Source of the DNA: Balanoglossus misakiensis
Taxonomy: Eukaryota; Hemichordata
DNA length: 64,000 nt
NCBI GenBank assembly: GCA_040954595.2
Contig: CM082594.2
Location: 8,742,001-8,806,000, forward strand
Reading direction: 5' to 3'
Both the position numbers and the translations under genes were made by a program. The notes beneath the pieces were generated by a model. The model made no database searches and was not told the DNA's origin. It saw only the letters and a list, made by a program, of their open reading frames with translations. Positions 49,601 through 63,300 of this stretch are shown one piece after another (the first letter of the stretch is position 1; the number at the start of each line of letters is the position of its first letter).

Positions 49601-52600
49601 TATTAATGATTAAAGTATAGATGTGCATAATTTTGCTCCCACGAGTATATCAAATAGAGCAATCCACGTTCCTGCCAAAATGATGGGCTCTCTTGTTAGG
49701 GAAAATGACCTTGAACCATGTAACTGTTAGCAGTTGGTGCCTGCTTTTACACTGATGCATATAGGCAGATAAGTCAATCAGATAACACATTTTTCCACAT
49801 GCCGAAGATCGGTCAGCCTGCGTTTTCGTGCAGAGCGAACAGGAGTCTCTAGAGATAAGAAAGACATCACGCTATTCATTTTTTCTCTTTACCCAATAAA
49901 CCGAGAAAGTAATTTATCTCATCCAATAGATGGTGATCGTGTTATCGTTAAAACCTTGTCGCCGTTCGACTGTTAGCAAAAAGGTCGTTTTCAAATAAAT
50001 TGGTCAATATTCCGAAATCTCTCACTAATGGACTTCATGATAATACGACGAACAGGACGTTATCACACGCAGGAAGTGTATAGCTGTGTTTTGCAGATCG
50101 ATGGGAGATTTATGTTACATGACATATATAAAATTACCTGGACGTATTCAGCTAAAACTCCAGTCACAGCTTGCCTGGATCTGAGATGTTTATACAAAAT
50201 CTGCACGTATGGCGTATTCAAAACGCTTTTAAGATAGACGGAGGCATAGAATGAACATTTGCTTGTTTAGCCAGCAGTATACATGGTATAAGCAGTTTGA
50301 AAGAAGTCTCACAAAGCCTTTACTTTGTGAGGATGTTCAGCGCTTCAAAGAAGAATTTCTAGTACTTGCAGGGTACTCTTTTCTATATACTCTGGTTTTA
50401 GTCTGAAAGCTAACTCCACCGTGATGTGTTTGAAACATCTCTTTCAAGACTCCTTCTACAAGAAGAAAATGTCAATACTACACGCAGAGTCACACTAAAA
50501 GGGTTGTATTGTTTAGAGTTGATACTGCACCTCAGAAAGTGATGGACTGTATTTGATTTCTAAATGACATCTGACTTTCTTGAACCAGGGGTCTAATGGA
50601 ATATTTATTGCAAAATGTAGAGCGTTTATATTTATATTAGCGTTAATAACCATGATAATCTAAACCACGAGAGATAAACGAACTCATTTTATCGCGTGTC
50701 AACTACATTTGCGTCATTTCAACTCAACTCGCTGGCTGCAATTTTGATCGAAATTGAACGCCCCCGCTACGCCGAACTGTCATGTCTCCAGATACTGATG
50801 GGAACCCACAGCCTTGTCACACGAACACTGAAATATGTCTTGCTCTTCGACATCTAACGCGGCTCCTTAAGTCATATGCTCGACACGATAAAGTCAAATA
50901 GACAGCACCCCACCCCGAGATCATTCAAAGAGCAGGAACGATTTACAACATCAGACTGCAAAACGGTATCACGTCAGTGTTTTTTCTCTCACTCTAACGT
51001 AAAAGATGAACAATTAGGGAAAAAATAACTACAGCTGCGTTATATTGTTAACGAATACCGTAGAAAGTTATGAGCGACTGTTTCCTTCCTTGAATCGGAG
51101 CGTCTACTTTATCACAAACTGATATACAAACCTAAGTGATTAAAACTGCTCGTAAACTGAGAAATAAGCTTACCTCAAGAGTGCCGTAAAATGGCATGGA
51201 TTTCCCCTAAAACATACTATCCGAAACATAAACTACACTATGCACGCATTTCCTTAATGACGAAACCTTTGAATCACACTGTATGTGAATTTCAGAGGAG
51301 TATCAATTATTATGGCAGCTTAAACAATCCCAATACGTACTACACTTACAATACACACCTGCCCTCGCGATAGCGCAATAAATCTCTATGGCACTTTTAT
51401 CAAGATAAATCGCCATCCAGTCTCAGAAAAGATGGATGTAGTAGTATTCTATGAAGTTTGTTTGTTAATTCGCTAGGGGTTTCTCCAAGTCTTTCATAAT
51501 GACCAAATAACATAAATTTAAAATAACATGACTAAATAATTTATCTGATAAGACTTACAATAATACGCTTAAGCTTGGTGATAATTGTATTATTCCAGAT
51601 ATAGACCATTCGAGAGCTATAACAATATTTTCTTATGCACGACCCTATTGAGGCTATCTCTAGAAATTGTATATTAATATTTGATTATCGTGATCAGCAC
51701 AATGCCAGATCTATAAGTCGTTGTGCCGATGTAAAACGTCTTGTTCACTGTGAAAGGTCAGCAGTCCACCATAAATAACTCGCTCTGTGGTTTTGCACAG
51801 GGATCATACATTTGCTTCTAGAATCGGTTTCTTGAGTTTCTGCTTGAGTCCCCGGCAATACTTTATTCCCTTTTGGCGCTCAATCATTTCTACTTGCTAA
51901 AAGTGTACTTGGATATAGTTATCATGTTGTCGTATCTCTATTTCAGACTAAACTATATTTATTTCCTACATTATATTCGAACTATCTGTGGTGAAACACG
52001 AGAATGAGAGAGAACTATCAGATGGTGCAAGGGTGTTCGTTCCCCTATCTGGACAGGACGATCTACCTCAAAGCATTACGACATAATTGTTGGTTCACGT
52101 CGTTTATTCAACGCACATACTCGTGGTCGGTGGTCACTCAGAATTAGAAGTCTCCTACTATCTCCACGAAGCACTCCTGGGACAACTTTTGAAATATATG
52201 GCTAGACAGAAAAAGCCATGTCGAGTTGGAAGCTGATCACTATTAAATTACTGGGCGGAGAGGTCAATGAGCACAGAGTTCTACCGTATGCATGATGCCA
52301 TTAAATTATTTTTATGAAGGTTATCCTATTTCAAATAATCCTAAAAACGTTATCGCTCCATGCGATGAAAGCTATTTAGTTTCCGGCACGAGGAAACACT
52401 CAGGATGTTTCTTTTGTTGCAGCTTTTAAGCATCAAATATCCACTTGCTATGAGAGCTTGCAGTTTTGGCTGAACGCAAGTTATATTATCACATACTTTA
52501 AAATTAATGCGCATGCATTGGTGCATTATAACGGAACGTTGCTACAATTTGCCATTTTAAATCTGTAATGTTTGGCCATACATGGTGTAACCGGGTTGCA

Positions 52601-52700
52601 ACACGCATGCGAGCACAACTCAACATTATTGGAGATGTTCACCCCGAAATCTTAAAGATTGTCCGGTCAACAACCGCCTGTGAAATTGTACCATCTAACT
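43657..52700. other. Intergenic, no gene seen
   Basis: About 9 kb with only short ORFs that show no family features or splice support. Visible simple elements are a 14-C run at 47774-47787 and a CCCATATTC/GAATATGGG inverted repeat near 49117-49136. Confidence 0.5.
47774..47787. repeat. Poly-C run
   Basis: Fourteen consecutive C residues. Confidence 0.95.
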
Positions 52701-52830
52701 GGGGCGCCTGGCCCTTGTAGGGACGGCGATATGACTCAGTGGTTTACCCGCTGTTTGCTCTGCTAAGCGCTGTTGCCTTGGGCACTAGTTCGAACGAAAA
52801 CACATACATGTAGTGATGTACCGGAAATAA
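52700..52830 (+). mobile_element. tRNA-derived SINE-like fragment
   Basis: TGACTCAGTGG at 52732-52742 resembles a Pol III A box and AGTTCGAACG at 52787-52796 a B box, 54 bases apart, as in tRNA-derived short interspersed elements. No intact cloverleaf, tail or target-site duplication was identified, so the ends are approximate. A decayed tRNA pseudogene is the alternative. Confidence 0.4.
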
Positions 52831-55800
52831 AATATACCGACAGTAGTGAAATGGAAATAGAACCGTTGGCAAATTTGTCCGAGTGACGTAGCAGCCGACA
52901 CTTGCATGCTACAAACAACACTGACTCTAAAAATACACTAAATTCGATCACCGGAGGGCATAATGGTCTGAAAGGCACTAAATAATCATGTCCGAGGTTC
53001 TAACGACTCGTTTGTGTTTATTTCAAAGTAAATTATTTCCCTTTTCCGAGTGCGATAGATTCCTGCACAATGGCTTGGCAAGTCAAAAGGTCATAGGTCA
53101 CGGAGCATGTTAACCACAGGTATGTCAGGATAATTGCACAGGAATTTGATTCAGAGAAAAAGTTACGTTTGTACAAACGAAGTATTGTATCGCGGTTCAA
53201 AAAATCGTGCCGAAATTACTAGTGATGAGCGACGTACAGTAATAATAACAAAATCACAAATTTAAGCGTTGTTTGGGACGGGAAATCTTTCCAATGTTAT
53301 ATCTGGACCGTCATCTGGACATTTCCTTGTACAGATGCTCCATTGAAAAAGTTTCTTTTCTATGTACACTATGTAAGTCCCTTTATGTCGTACAATTTGA
53401 CGAATGGACCATATGTGCCGAGTAAGTATTGTACAAAATACAACATTGTTTGAAGTACGCTCTCACGACATCATATCATATAGCTAGTAACATTCAAAAA
53501 TATGATAGTGCCGCGATATTACTTGATACAATTGGAAACATCTAAGTGTGCCATTTAGCACTGTTCATCACGTACTTTTCTTTTTACTTTTACCGACAAA
53601 TACTTCCTTTTTGGGCCGTATTAAACCAGTATTCCCGAGAAGATATGATTATAAATGTACTTAATCTTTCAGCTGAACAAAAGCTGTTTCCGAAAAAAAT
53701 GATTCTGTGCATTTATCAAAGCAGAGCTGAAACATCGACAATTTACGTTTCTGGTTGGAACAAAGAATGTCTTCGTGGAATGAAGTGCAAGTGTGTCAAA
53801 GTTCAAATCATTCTTTGTTGTATTTTCGCACATCCAAACTTTCGTTTCGGGGATGGGTGGGGGTTGAGGTCATACGCAATTACTTTAGTCGCATTTGTCC
53901 CCTTGGGCGGCCATGGCAACAAATGAAAAATCTCCTCGTCCTAGTTTCCCTTGTATTTCACAAATCCTTTCTGATTGTCTACTATGCATATACACGAGAT
54001 GATACTGACGCCTTTTTCGTAGGTATATAGGGCCTTGGGCATCAATATCGAACAACAATCACTTCATTCTTCGGTTGAAGTCTTCTATTGCTAATATATC
54101 AGTGTCATGCATCTCGCCAACAAAATACTCGATCATGTAACATCAACCCAAGCGAAAATGATAGCAGTCTTCGGGGAATATTTGAATATAAGATTGCCAT
54201 CGCATACACCCAGGATCTGATAACTCAATGCATGAGAACGGGAACACAAATCTCGTATGAGAACGGCGTTACATACTTCTCAGAAATGTTATATGAGAGT
54301 CGACTCATCTAGATTCAAGGCAGCCAATATAAGATGTCAAGAACCAATGTATTGGAAATAATGACACGACCACAATCGCAAGGGCATAACATGGCACTGG
54401 GCATATCGCAAACATGTTTCGTAGCTTTAAAACTGATTGAAAAAATTACTCAAAATTGTTCATAACTGTTCCATGCCTGCCTGCCTTTAATATTCTCACT
54501 GCTCACCACGCCTTTCCGTATATTACCTCCGGCTAATAAACTTGCAATGCTTATGTATGCCGCGAGTCAGGATTGAAACCTGACATTTTGTAAAGGTCAG
54601 AGATTGGTTCGCATCAAGCTGTCAAATTCAGACCGTGTATAGACGTAGAAAACTACGTGATAAAAATTGCTAGAAAGCAGCATATTGAACGCACTGTCAA
54701 CTCGTGACGTTATCTCAACTTCCATCATAGTTAGACATTTCTTTTTGAATCCGACCCTGTTTACTACGGTCCTGATGTTGACAGACCAGTATATGCCTGT
54801 GACCATGGGATAAGGATGGCTGACGTACATGAATGACGTCACCACAATGTTTAATTATGTTTGTTTTCAACCGGAATAATACTTTCCTAAACAAGGTGCT
54901 AAGCAAATGTACCTAGTCTACACGCCACAGGACACTGGCGTTGCTATCAATAGTAACTGTTGCTTATATTTTTCGATTATAACGACTATGCTAGTTTGTC
55001 TGTCGTACTCGACTGCAAAACTTAATAGTTTTCGTTCGTAAGACCACAGTTTGGTTTTATGGCGTAAACCAACATCGACATGCCAGATTGCATACTACAT
55101 GTAAAATTATTAATAAGATCCGTGTGAAACCACCCGTAAACATAACAGCCGCAAATGCAAATGTGAAAGCATTTCAATTACGTGCATGCAAATTCTTATC
55201 GCATATTTCAAATCATAAATACGATAGGCATAGATTACGATATCCTGCCATAAATTATTGAACTGGCAAAGCAGCGAATTAGACACGTTTTATAGAAACT
55301 GCTTGCAAAGCAAAGTAAGCCCAGGTGATTGGCAGATTGAATGTATGCCACAAGACACTTTACGGTAGAAAGCCTCCATGAGTTGATAGATGCAGTGTTA
55401 ATTGTATAAGAGGTTTCATATCATTCCAAATCAAACAGAAATTTAAAGTGGCCACTGTCAGTCCTTATTGTTCATTGGTAAAGCATCTCTGGGCGCAAAC
55501 GAGATGCATAAATTCTTTGAACTGTTCAGTCAGTGCCGATCCAGCAATCATGCTTTCCCACAGGAAAGGGCAAAATTTATGAGCTTCTAGAAATAAAACT
55601 ACTTGGGGGAATTGACCACCGTTGGGAATCGCCTTGCAACGTGCTGTCTTTAACAGCAGAATGGCAATGATTCATTGTGAGTGCAATCTTCAAACGAGAT
55701 TAATGGCGGTAAACATCCCCGGGAACAGCCAGATACAACCGGCATAGTTAAGTGAATAGACGTCTGGTCTTTTCGGTTCTGAAAACATTTTTTTCTCTCC

Positions 55801-58800
55801 GCAAAGTAACTGTAAATGCGATATTTTTTATTCAGAAATTTCGGTCAGTACGCTGACTAGAGTTTTAGTTTCATTCCCAATGCATGTCAAACCACCCAGT
55901 ATCCAGCTAGCTCTGTACACATGTAACATTTAGCTCTTGTTAATAATTTAACCACTGACTGAAAAATACCTATGTCATCACTAATAAGGCTGGTTAAATT
56001 ATGCAGGCTGTGTTGCAAGTCGCATACTTGGCATTTCAACGGCTGCATGGAGTTAAACAAGAAACTATAGTTGATAAAAGACGTCAGTTACTGAATCAGA
56101 CTCTTTCGTGTACAATTCAGTGGTGGCTCAGTGAAAGAGAACGACCACAGGGGCACACGTGATGAATCAATGAAGAACATCCAAAGAACAAGATGAACGT
56201 GCTAAACACTTGAGTCAAAGCATGCAACGGTATTCCTTGCTTAACACTGCTCCAAGAAAAAGTGTCTAACAATTGTTAACAGTTCCACGAATCTGTCACA
56301 GTTCTCAGCAAACTTCATAGCGATGTCATCTTTCACAATTCATGGCTGGGTGTAGGAAGTTTATGAAAGGGCGGCCATATTGTAGGTCTCATCTAGTAAT
56401 GGGAGGGCGCTTCTGGTCTTACACCTTCAGTCACCATATGTCATGTCTGTGTGCTTTGGGCCTAGAGTGAAATCACTGCGAACTCGACTGTGATACACGC
56501 CGCAAATGAATGTCTGAAATACTCGAGTTCGTTTTTCATAAGACAGACCGTACGGTTTCACTCTCGCTTTCTACTAGTATTCTGTGTCCAGAAAGTTGGC
56601 CATAACTTACAAAATTTGCTCACCGCACAAACATGTACGTCGATTTGTATAAAATCGTTAGGAATTAATAGCGGTAGTTCTTGATTGGTCATATAAAAAC
56701 AGGATATATATTGACTTAACAATAGCATGCGAATGGAGACCATTTGCATTAAGTATTAGTTGACGCTCTCAATAAATATGACTACACGACTGACATCTGA
56801 AAGGCAATTTGGTAAGCGGGGTCATCAAAAGGTCACGGGAATCTCGAAGGCTATATTCAGTCATTAGACACGAAGAATAAACACCGTTTTTACACGAACT
56901 GAAATGTGACACATTATTTTGTGCGCGGCTTTGTGTTTCAGCAGTATCATCGCGGTAGATAAAAACACATATGATTCATCACATCCCGGGATTCTGAGAA
57001 TCGACCTGTCTCTGATGCTCATTGCGGCAAATAAAACACGTTAGAATTTATAATTACGATTTCTGACGTTGCCTGGTAACAGGTACAAAGCATTCCAGCT
57101 TCCCTGCGTAACATGGTGATGGTGCCACCCGCTTGAAATGCTATGCTGTAAGGATCATCAATAAGCACGCTCATCCGGGATTTTAAATTCATTAAAAGTA
57201 TACTGGGTACCCCCCATTTTATGTCCTGCCGATTCTGTGATGTTAAGGCCTACATTATGTTTAGATTCCACGACATATTATTTTTGGAACTGACAAAAGA
57301 CCTTTCAGTCGCATTTTGGATTTCCACATGCTCATAATATATATCCTAGGTCTCAGTGGAATGTGCTGCCGCGGCACAGAGGCACGCTCGGCGAAGGATT
57401 AATTGCAAAATCTCGGCTAATTATGAGGCCAGCTGAGATAGCGGCTATGTTGTGACGTCAGCAATATACCAAAGACAACAGCGTGTGAAGCAGCACGGAA
57501 AAGGGCTTAGGAGTTTTTATACCATAATAGGGAATACAGTTTAGGGCATGCGCAGGTGCATGAAGTGGAATATTGCAACAGGTTTTGCAGATATTACCAG
57601 TCGATCTCTGGTACACAGGACAGGGACGGGACGCGTCACCCTGTAACACATAATAATCCGAAACATGTTCTGAATCCATGTCGGCGAACTCAATGTTTCA
57701 CATTTGATATTATGAAAATGGAACCGTCTGCTGAAATGTTTTTAACTACTAATGTAATTATATATTTAACTATTTATTTGCTTCTGTCGTTCCGTATGGT
57801 ATGGGGAAGTGAAATCCCAGTTAACGAATGAAGATAGACAAACAATCAATGCTGTTTCAAGTGCGAATGTTTCGATGAGGTAGGCTACAAAGCAAACATT
57901 TCAAACATCGTACAACATACTTTGCAGTGTTCCTGAGGTAAATATAAGTACATTTTGAACTCAGTGAGTACGAGATTAATTTGTCAAGTATGTGTTTTAT
58001 GTCGTGTTGATGTTTGATAGGATGTCCGACTGCACTGTGGGGTCCAGGATTTGAGCGTGTTTTGTGTCATGTTTTCAATCTGCAGGATGTTATCTCTCTT
58101 TTACAAACGAGGATAAACAGATTAATTTGGCGTCTGTATATCTATCTCTTATTATACGTGAAATCTTTTGGCCCGTAAAATATAGTTTAGAATTTTGATA
58201 CCCTTAGATTTTGTTGGGAATCACATGATGACAATTCCGCATATTGAATATTCTAGGAAGATATTTGTCATTATTTTAGTGTAACAATAGAGCAAGCTTA
58301 TCGAAATGATGGACATCATAATACATCGCTTCATAGCCGTCATAATTTGTTGGACATTTCAGGCAGAAGTTCGGTTTAGGAGAGATAGAGACCCTCGCAC
58401 GCAATTCAACCAAAGTCGTCACAGCTATTTAACCAAAAGTCGTCACAGCTCAGTGTTGATGAAAAGAACGCATTATTTCGCGTGTCCCATTTTCCACGCA
58501 TGATGACACGCAATGAATGCGCGTGAGAATACCCCCACCAATGACGTCACAAATCTATAGAACTGACCGGTTTGGATGATAAATGTGACCCGAACGACGT
58601 CACACTGCGTTTCACACGAGGCATTCGGTGTATGCAACTTTCTCGCATCTGACGATGAAAACTAAACCCGTGTATCTACAGTATGGTAAGCGTATCTGGA
58701 TGCGTTCCATCTGCGTCGCTATACAAACGCACGCAAAACGCTTATATATTCTTACAAATCATCCAGCGGCAACAATTTCATTTCACAAACTTTTACAGCG

Positions 58801-59300
58801 TATGAATTCGCCTTTGTCGGCAGATTCTATATTGCGGACATTTTATATTCCTTAAACAATAACCTGCGTTTGCGTTACTACCGCTGATATCGATTTTGAT
58901 GTAACTTACCGCAGTGGGAGCTTTAATGCAAGCGCGTTTCTCTCAGTTTTAATATAATGAGAATATTGGGTTATGCATTAAGAGGCGGAAATATTAATAT
59001 TTGATTTGACCATGTCAGCCACAGTGAATATTGCCAAGTTCTCTGACATTGTCAGCCGTATATAGGGGCCCAATTGTAGTAAGTTGCACTCAGACAGTTA
59101 CTATGAAAAATCACCACACAGTTTACAAGCATGTGCGGTTCGTCTATAGACTATACACGCTAGGGGTTTACCACCAGAAAGTAGGCAGTTAGAGAAACCA
59201 ATGTCGGAAGATTGATGACTGCACTGTACCTGTTATTCCTTCGTACTTGCCACTATCCCTCGGTACCAGGGTTGTACTTGACTATCGCTCGTTGAGATGA
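52831..59300. other. Intergenic, no gene seen
   Basis: About 6.5 kb without a supported gene. The longest open frame, on the plus strand ending at 53926, has no ATG start, no recognisable domain and no splice context. Confidence 0.5.
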
Positions 59301-59329
59301 CACGTATCCTCCCTTTCCATGGAAATGAA

Positions 59330-59720
59330 AACCGGTTTACAATCCGTCGCTCGAGCTGCAGCTGGCATTCGCCCGGTCCCCGGTTACGATCTAGCGAAAT
59401 GAAAAATTGCAGCGTGTCACACGCTATAGGACATAAATTTTGCGGGGCGCTGTGACGCAGCGGAAGTGGGCGTTGCTATGGCAGTGAGAGTTCCACGTGA
59501 TTAGGCCTAAGCGCGATACGGACGGTAGGTCCGCGATGTAATGTCTGAAACAGAAGGGAAAGCTCGAGCTGGCTGTTTGTTCACACCTCAACGTGTCGCC
59601 CATTCATCGAGACCTGGCTCGAAATTATGCTGAATGGCCTCGACCTCGCGATGTGAATCCACTCAATGCATCGCGGAGCGTGTTCTCATGGCAACTGGTT
59701 GTCAGCTGGACGCGGAATTA
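59330..59720. promoter_or_regulatory. CpG-rich block with X-box-like and E-box motifs
   Basis: CpG density is visibly higher here than in flanking DNA. GTTGCTATGGCAGT at 59472-59485 matches 12 of 14 bases of the palindromic RFX X-box GTTGCTATGGCAAC, and a CACGTG E-box follows at 59494-59499. This could be the promoter or enhancer of a gene whose exons are not recognisable here. Confidence 0.35.
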
Positions 59721-60178
59721 TTAAAAACGCCTACTGCAGTGCGCTTAATGGCAACGTTAAGTTGGCATATGTGCAGGGCAAAAAATGCTTAAATCAATCC
59801 TTTTCTAAATGTACAGCAACTTAAAACACTTAATCTTCGAAACATACCTTACTTTTAATTTTAAATGAAAAAAATGTAATTATTTCTTCTGGGTCGAAAA
59901 GTTCTACCCAACAGGTTGAGTGTCGTCACCTTAAATAGCAAAGGCTACGAAATCTTAGGATTCTGTGCTCCATTTTAAACACGTTTGAAACTCTGACTGT
60001 CAAAATGAACATCGACTAGGCGGTTTGTCGTTTGAGACTTCGATTGAACGCATGTCAAAATCACGACGCCGTTAGCCTGCGGGGTCAGTGATCGAAAGTT
60101 AACAAAGACAGCCTGTCCTATTAATTATTCAACATAAATGGAAGTCAAGAAACTATTGAGCGTTTGCCGAACTACTTG

Positions 60179-60346
60179 ATGATGAACGGATATGGGATTC
60201 TGATCTGTGTACTGCTGCAAATTGCCATTGTGCTCGTTTCCGTTGCATTATGGATGAAGGTTGTTTTTGAACGGAGAAAATCATCACATTTTCATGAACG
60301 TGACGAGGGCACTAACTACACATCAACACCATATCCGCGTTGGTGA
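60179..60346 (+). CDS. Small ORF with one predicted membrane helix (doubtful)
   Basis: The ORF starts with two adjacent ATGs and encodes 55 residues: a short start, a hydrophobic stretch of about 25 residues (ILICVLLQIAIVLVSVALWM), a basic ERRK stop-transfer and a polar tail. An upstream out-of-frame ATG at 60138 opens a 13-codon ORF that overlaps it. I do not recognise the product. It lies 0.7 kb downstream of the CpG-rich block and could be a microprotein, an exon of a larger gene or chance. Confidence 0.2.
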   Translation: MMNGYGILICVLLQIAIVLVSVALWMKVVFERRKSSHFHERDEGTNYTSTPYPRW

Positions 60347-63300
60347 CGGAGAATTAGGATCAAGGCGAGGACGTCCATTTGACTGGATGCTCTACCGTAC
60401 ATAGACACGTCCACACAATGAGTGTATTGGCATACATGCAGAATATACGACATGAAAGTCAGGAAAACATATGATATAGTCTTATTTATAGGCAAGTAAT
60501 GGCCCCAGACATATAAAATGCAACAAACAGGTCTGGCATGGCTAACTGTCGGCCATATTGGATTGCATCGCAAACCAAACTGCATGCCGGGAACCATTGG
60601 AAGCCTGTCTGTTACCTATTAGCCCGTTTTGTTTTAGTATTTCTGCCTCACTGTCACTCGCAGAATTTCACTTAACGTCGATACCCAACGATAATGTAGT
60701 CGGTCGGGGATAAGACAAAACATCTTTTGCATTAACCCCCGACATGGGCGTCATGCCAAACAATTTCGAACTTGCCTTCGAGGGCAAGTAAAGGCAATAA
60801 TTGCCTGAGGGCTTCGGAGAGTTGAGAGGCAATACATCGAAGCCACGCGTCAAGTCAGCGGAGAATCCAAAAGGAAAATATCTTAGGAATAGCCATGTCA
60901 GTATTTACACAAGGGCCTCGTCTTTTCCTGATTTTTGTCACTAGACATAAAATGTAAACATTGCTGTGATCCGTAATTATTGTCATGTCAACGTAAATCA
61001 GGCATGCTATGTGAGAGTAGTATTGGCTCAGTTCGAGTCTCATCAAGACAAGTGATAAACACTCTAGAAATGGAAAGAGACCAGGAGGATCTACAGTCAT
61101 GTTATGACTACAGTGTTCAGATCGCTTAGTCCCTGATGCTCGTAAAATAATATGGGCATAATATACTGTGTTGCAGCTATATAATTACACATAGAACCGC
61201 GAACAGGTTGCGTTGAACTACATATTTTTCCCATTTATGTTATTGTTCTGGTCACTCATTCCCAGAGATCTTAAATGTATACAGAACAGTGGAATAGCCT
61301 GACAGGCTATAGTTTATCGTAGTAATTATGGGCTACATAAATAATGCAAAATACATCGACAAGCTCTGTTGAGAGTGCGATAAATCAAACGTTCTTAAGA
61401 CATCGAATCTCTCAGCCACATCGACAAACCCTTTAAATATTCATCATATAATATCTTCGCGTTCTCATTCTGCAAACCAGAGCTGGTAATGATCCAAGCG
61501 GGCGCGTGAACTGTGTCGGTGATATATTCTGGCTGTCCCACAAAGATGTGAGGTTCTGAATTCCCTGTTGTGTGTTGTATAAATATTGCATTTTAGTAAT
61601 AGGTTTCAGCAGAACACCATCGCCATTTTGTGACGATTTGTGCTGTTGTGACTAATCACTAAGTTGGTGTGTGCCTCTTTGCGTGCCAGGGCACGGGAGA
61701 ATTGAGATTACCATATCGATTCGAAGGAAATTGGCCAAGCAATGGAATAATTCTATTACGTCACAAAACACCAAGAAGTGTTGACTCAATCGCCTTTTTT
61801 TCTCTCAACGCGATTCAAATATGATGAACTGAGGCCAACAAGGCACATATGTACAAATTGAGAACTTGAAGTCTAGTCAGTAGCTGTGTTTAAAGACGTG
61901 CATTTTCATCACACCCATCAAATAACAAATTGGAAAGCGTTGGTTTTCGTGTAGGTTTGACTGAATATTCGATAGACTGAGACACCATACTGATTCCAAT
62001 CGCATGCGAAATCGCACGGGTACGAGATACAGTAGGGTTATATCTGAAAGTAGAACTAACTAAACCCACTTCGTTGGAGCTTCTTTTCAGTGCAATGCGC
62101 ATGTCAAAACTTCAACGATTAATGGAGTTAACGAGAATGCCTGAAGCGACTTCGATTAGGATCTTAATCTCATTAGCATGTACTTGATGGTAATGATGTT
62201 CAAATTTGGTCAGTAATGACTTGAGATAGGACTCTCGTGAAGGCTATCAGGAAGGCTAATTGTCGTGCACGTTGAAACTCAACTCCATACATAATTCGAA
62301 CCTATAATATGTATTCTCTAACAAGAATAACTGCCCTATTATAAAACAGCAAATGGCATATTTAGCGGTACTTGTAAAAAGGAAAGGGAATACTAGAACT
62401 CATAGTGACATGAATTGCAGACTTAACGGATGCAAACAGAATACACCAATACTAAATCACTCCATCTAGATGACAAGGGATAAATGGCAAAATCATGGTC
62501 ATGCGAGATATCAACTGAGAAATACGAATTGGGGGAGGTTTCTAACGACAAAACCTATGCTAACCACGTAGCGCGCTGCTATTTTTATAAGACTATCAAA
62601 ACAAGTACACTTGTAATTTCTGCGATTTCTTCCTAACACGTGACTTATTGATGCATCGTGTGTTCGTGACAATGCGATGAAGGACGCATCACGAATTTAA
62701 TAATAACATGCGAATAACTTCTGGTGTCCTTTCACGAATCGATTGATCTGAAAGACCAAGGCCAGCCATAATCTCTCTAAGGAGCAGCATAAACGATTCG
62801 CTTTTCGTCAATTGATTTTTCAAGAATCAAATCGATGAATTTCCTTGATTCGACTGTAATTAAATTTTGAGTTGACGGGCATTTACTTTGTCAAGCCGAG
62901 TGCCATTTTAATGACCTTTTTTAAAGCCGGGAAACATTGCTGGCAACCAATACTTAACGTTCTTGAACGTCTATTTCGAACGTATGAAGTAATATTTCAG
63001 ATGTAGCGAATTTGATAGTGATTTGTTTTAAGGCTAGAAATTGAAAGTATGACCATTAAACTTCGTCATGATCCACCTGCGCTCTTTTAATTACACATGC
63101 GCCCTCTACAGGTTAAGTAATTGACACACTTCATGGAACTATTACTACAAACTGCATCAGTAAGTCGACGTAAATTAGTATTATTCACACGTGACTTAAC
63201 TTAATGACGAAGATGCAGATTTCAAAGGACCATCGGCTCTTGACTTGTAAAGACTCACTCGAGTAAAACGATTTAAAGATGGACAATAATTAGAGGCTCT

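Noticed and set aside
53546-53926. 126-codon open frame on the plus strand
   Set aside because: It begins at GTG rather than ATG and shows no recognisable domain; it is probably chance.
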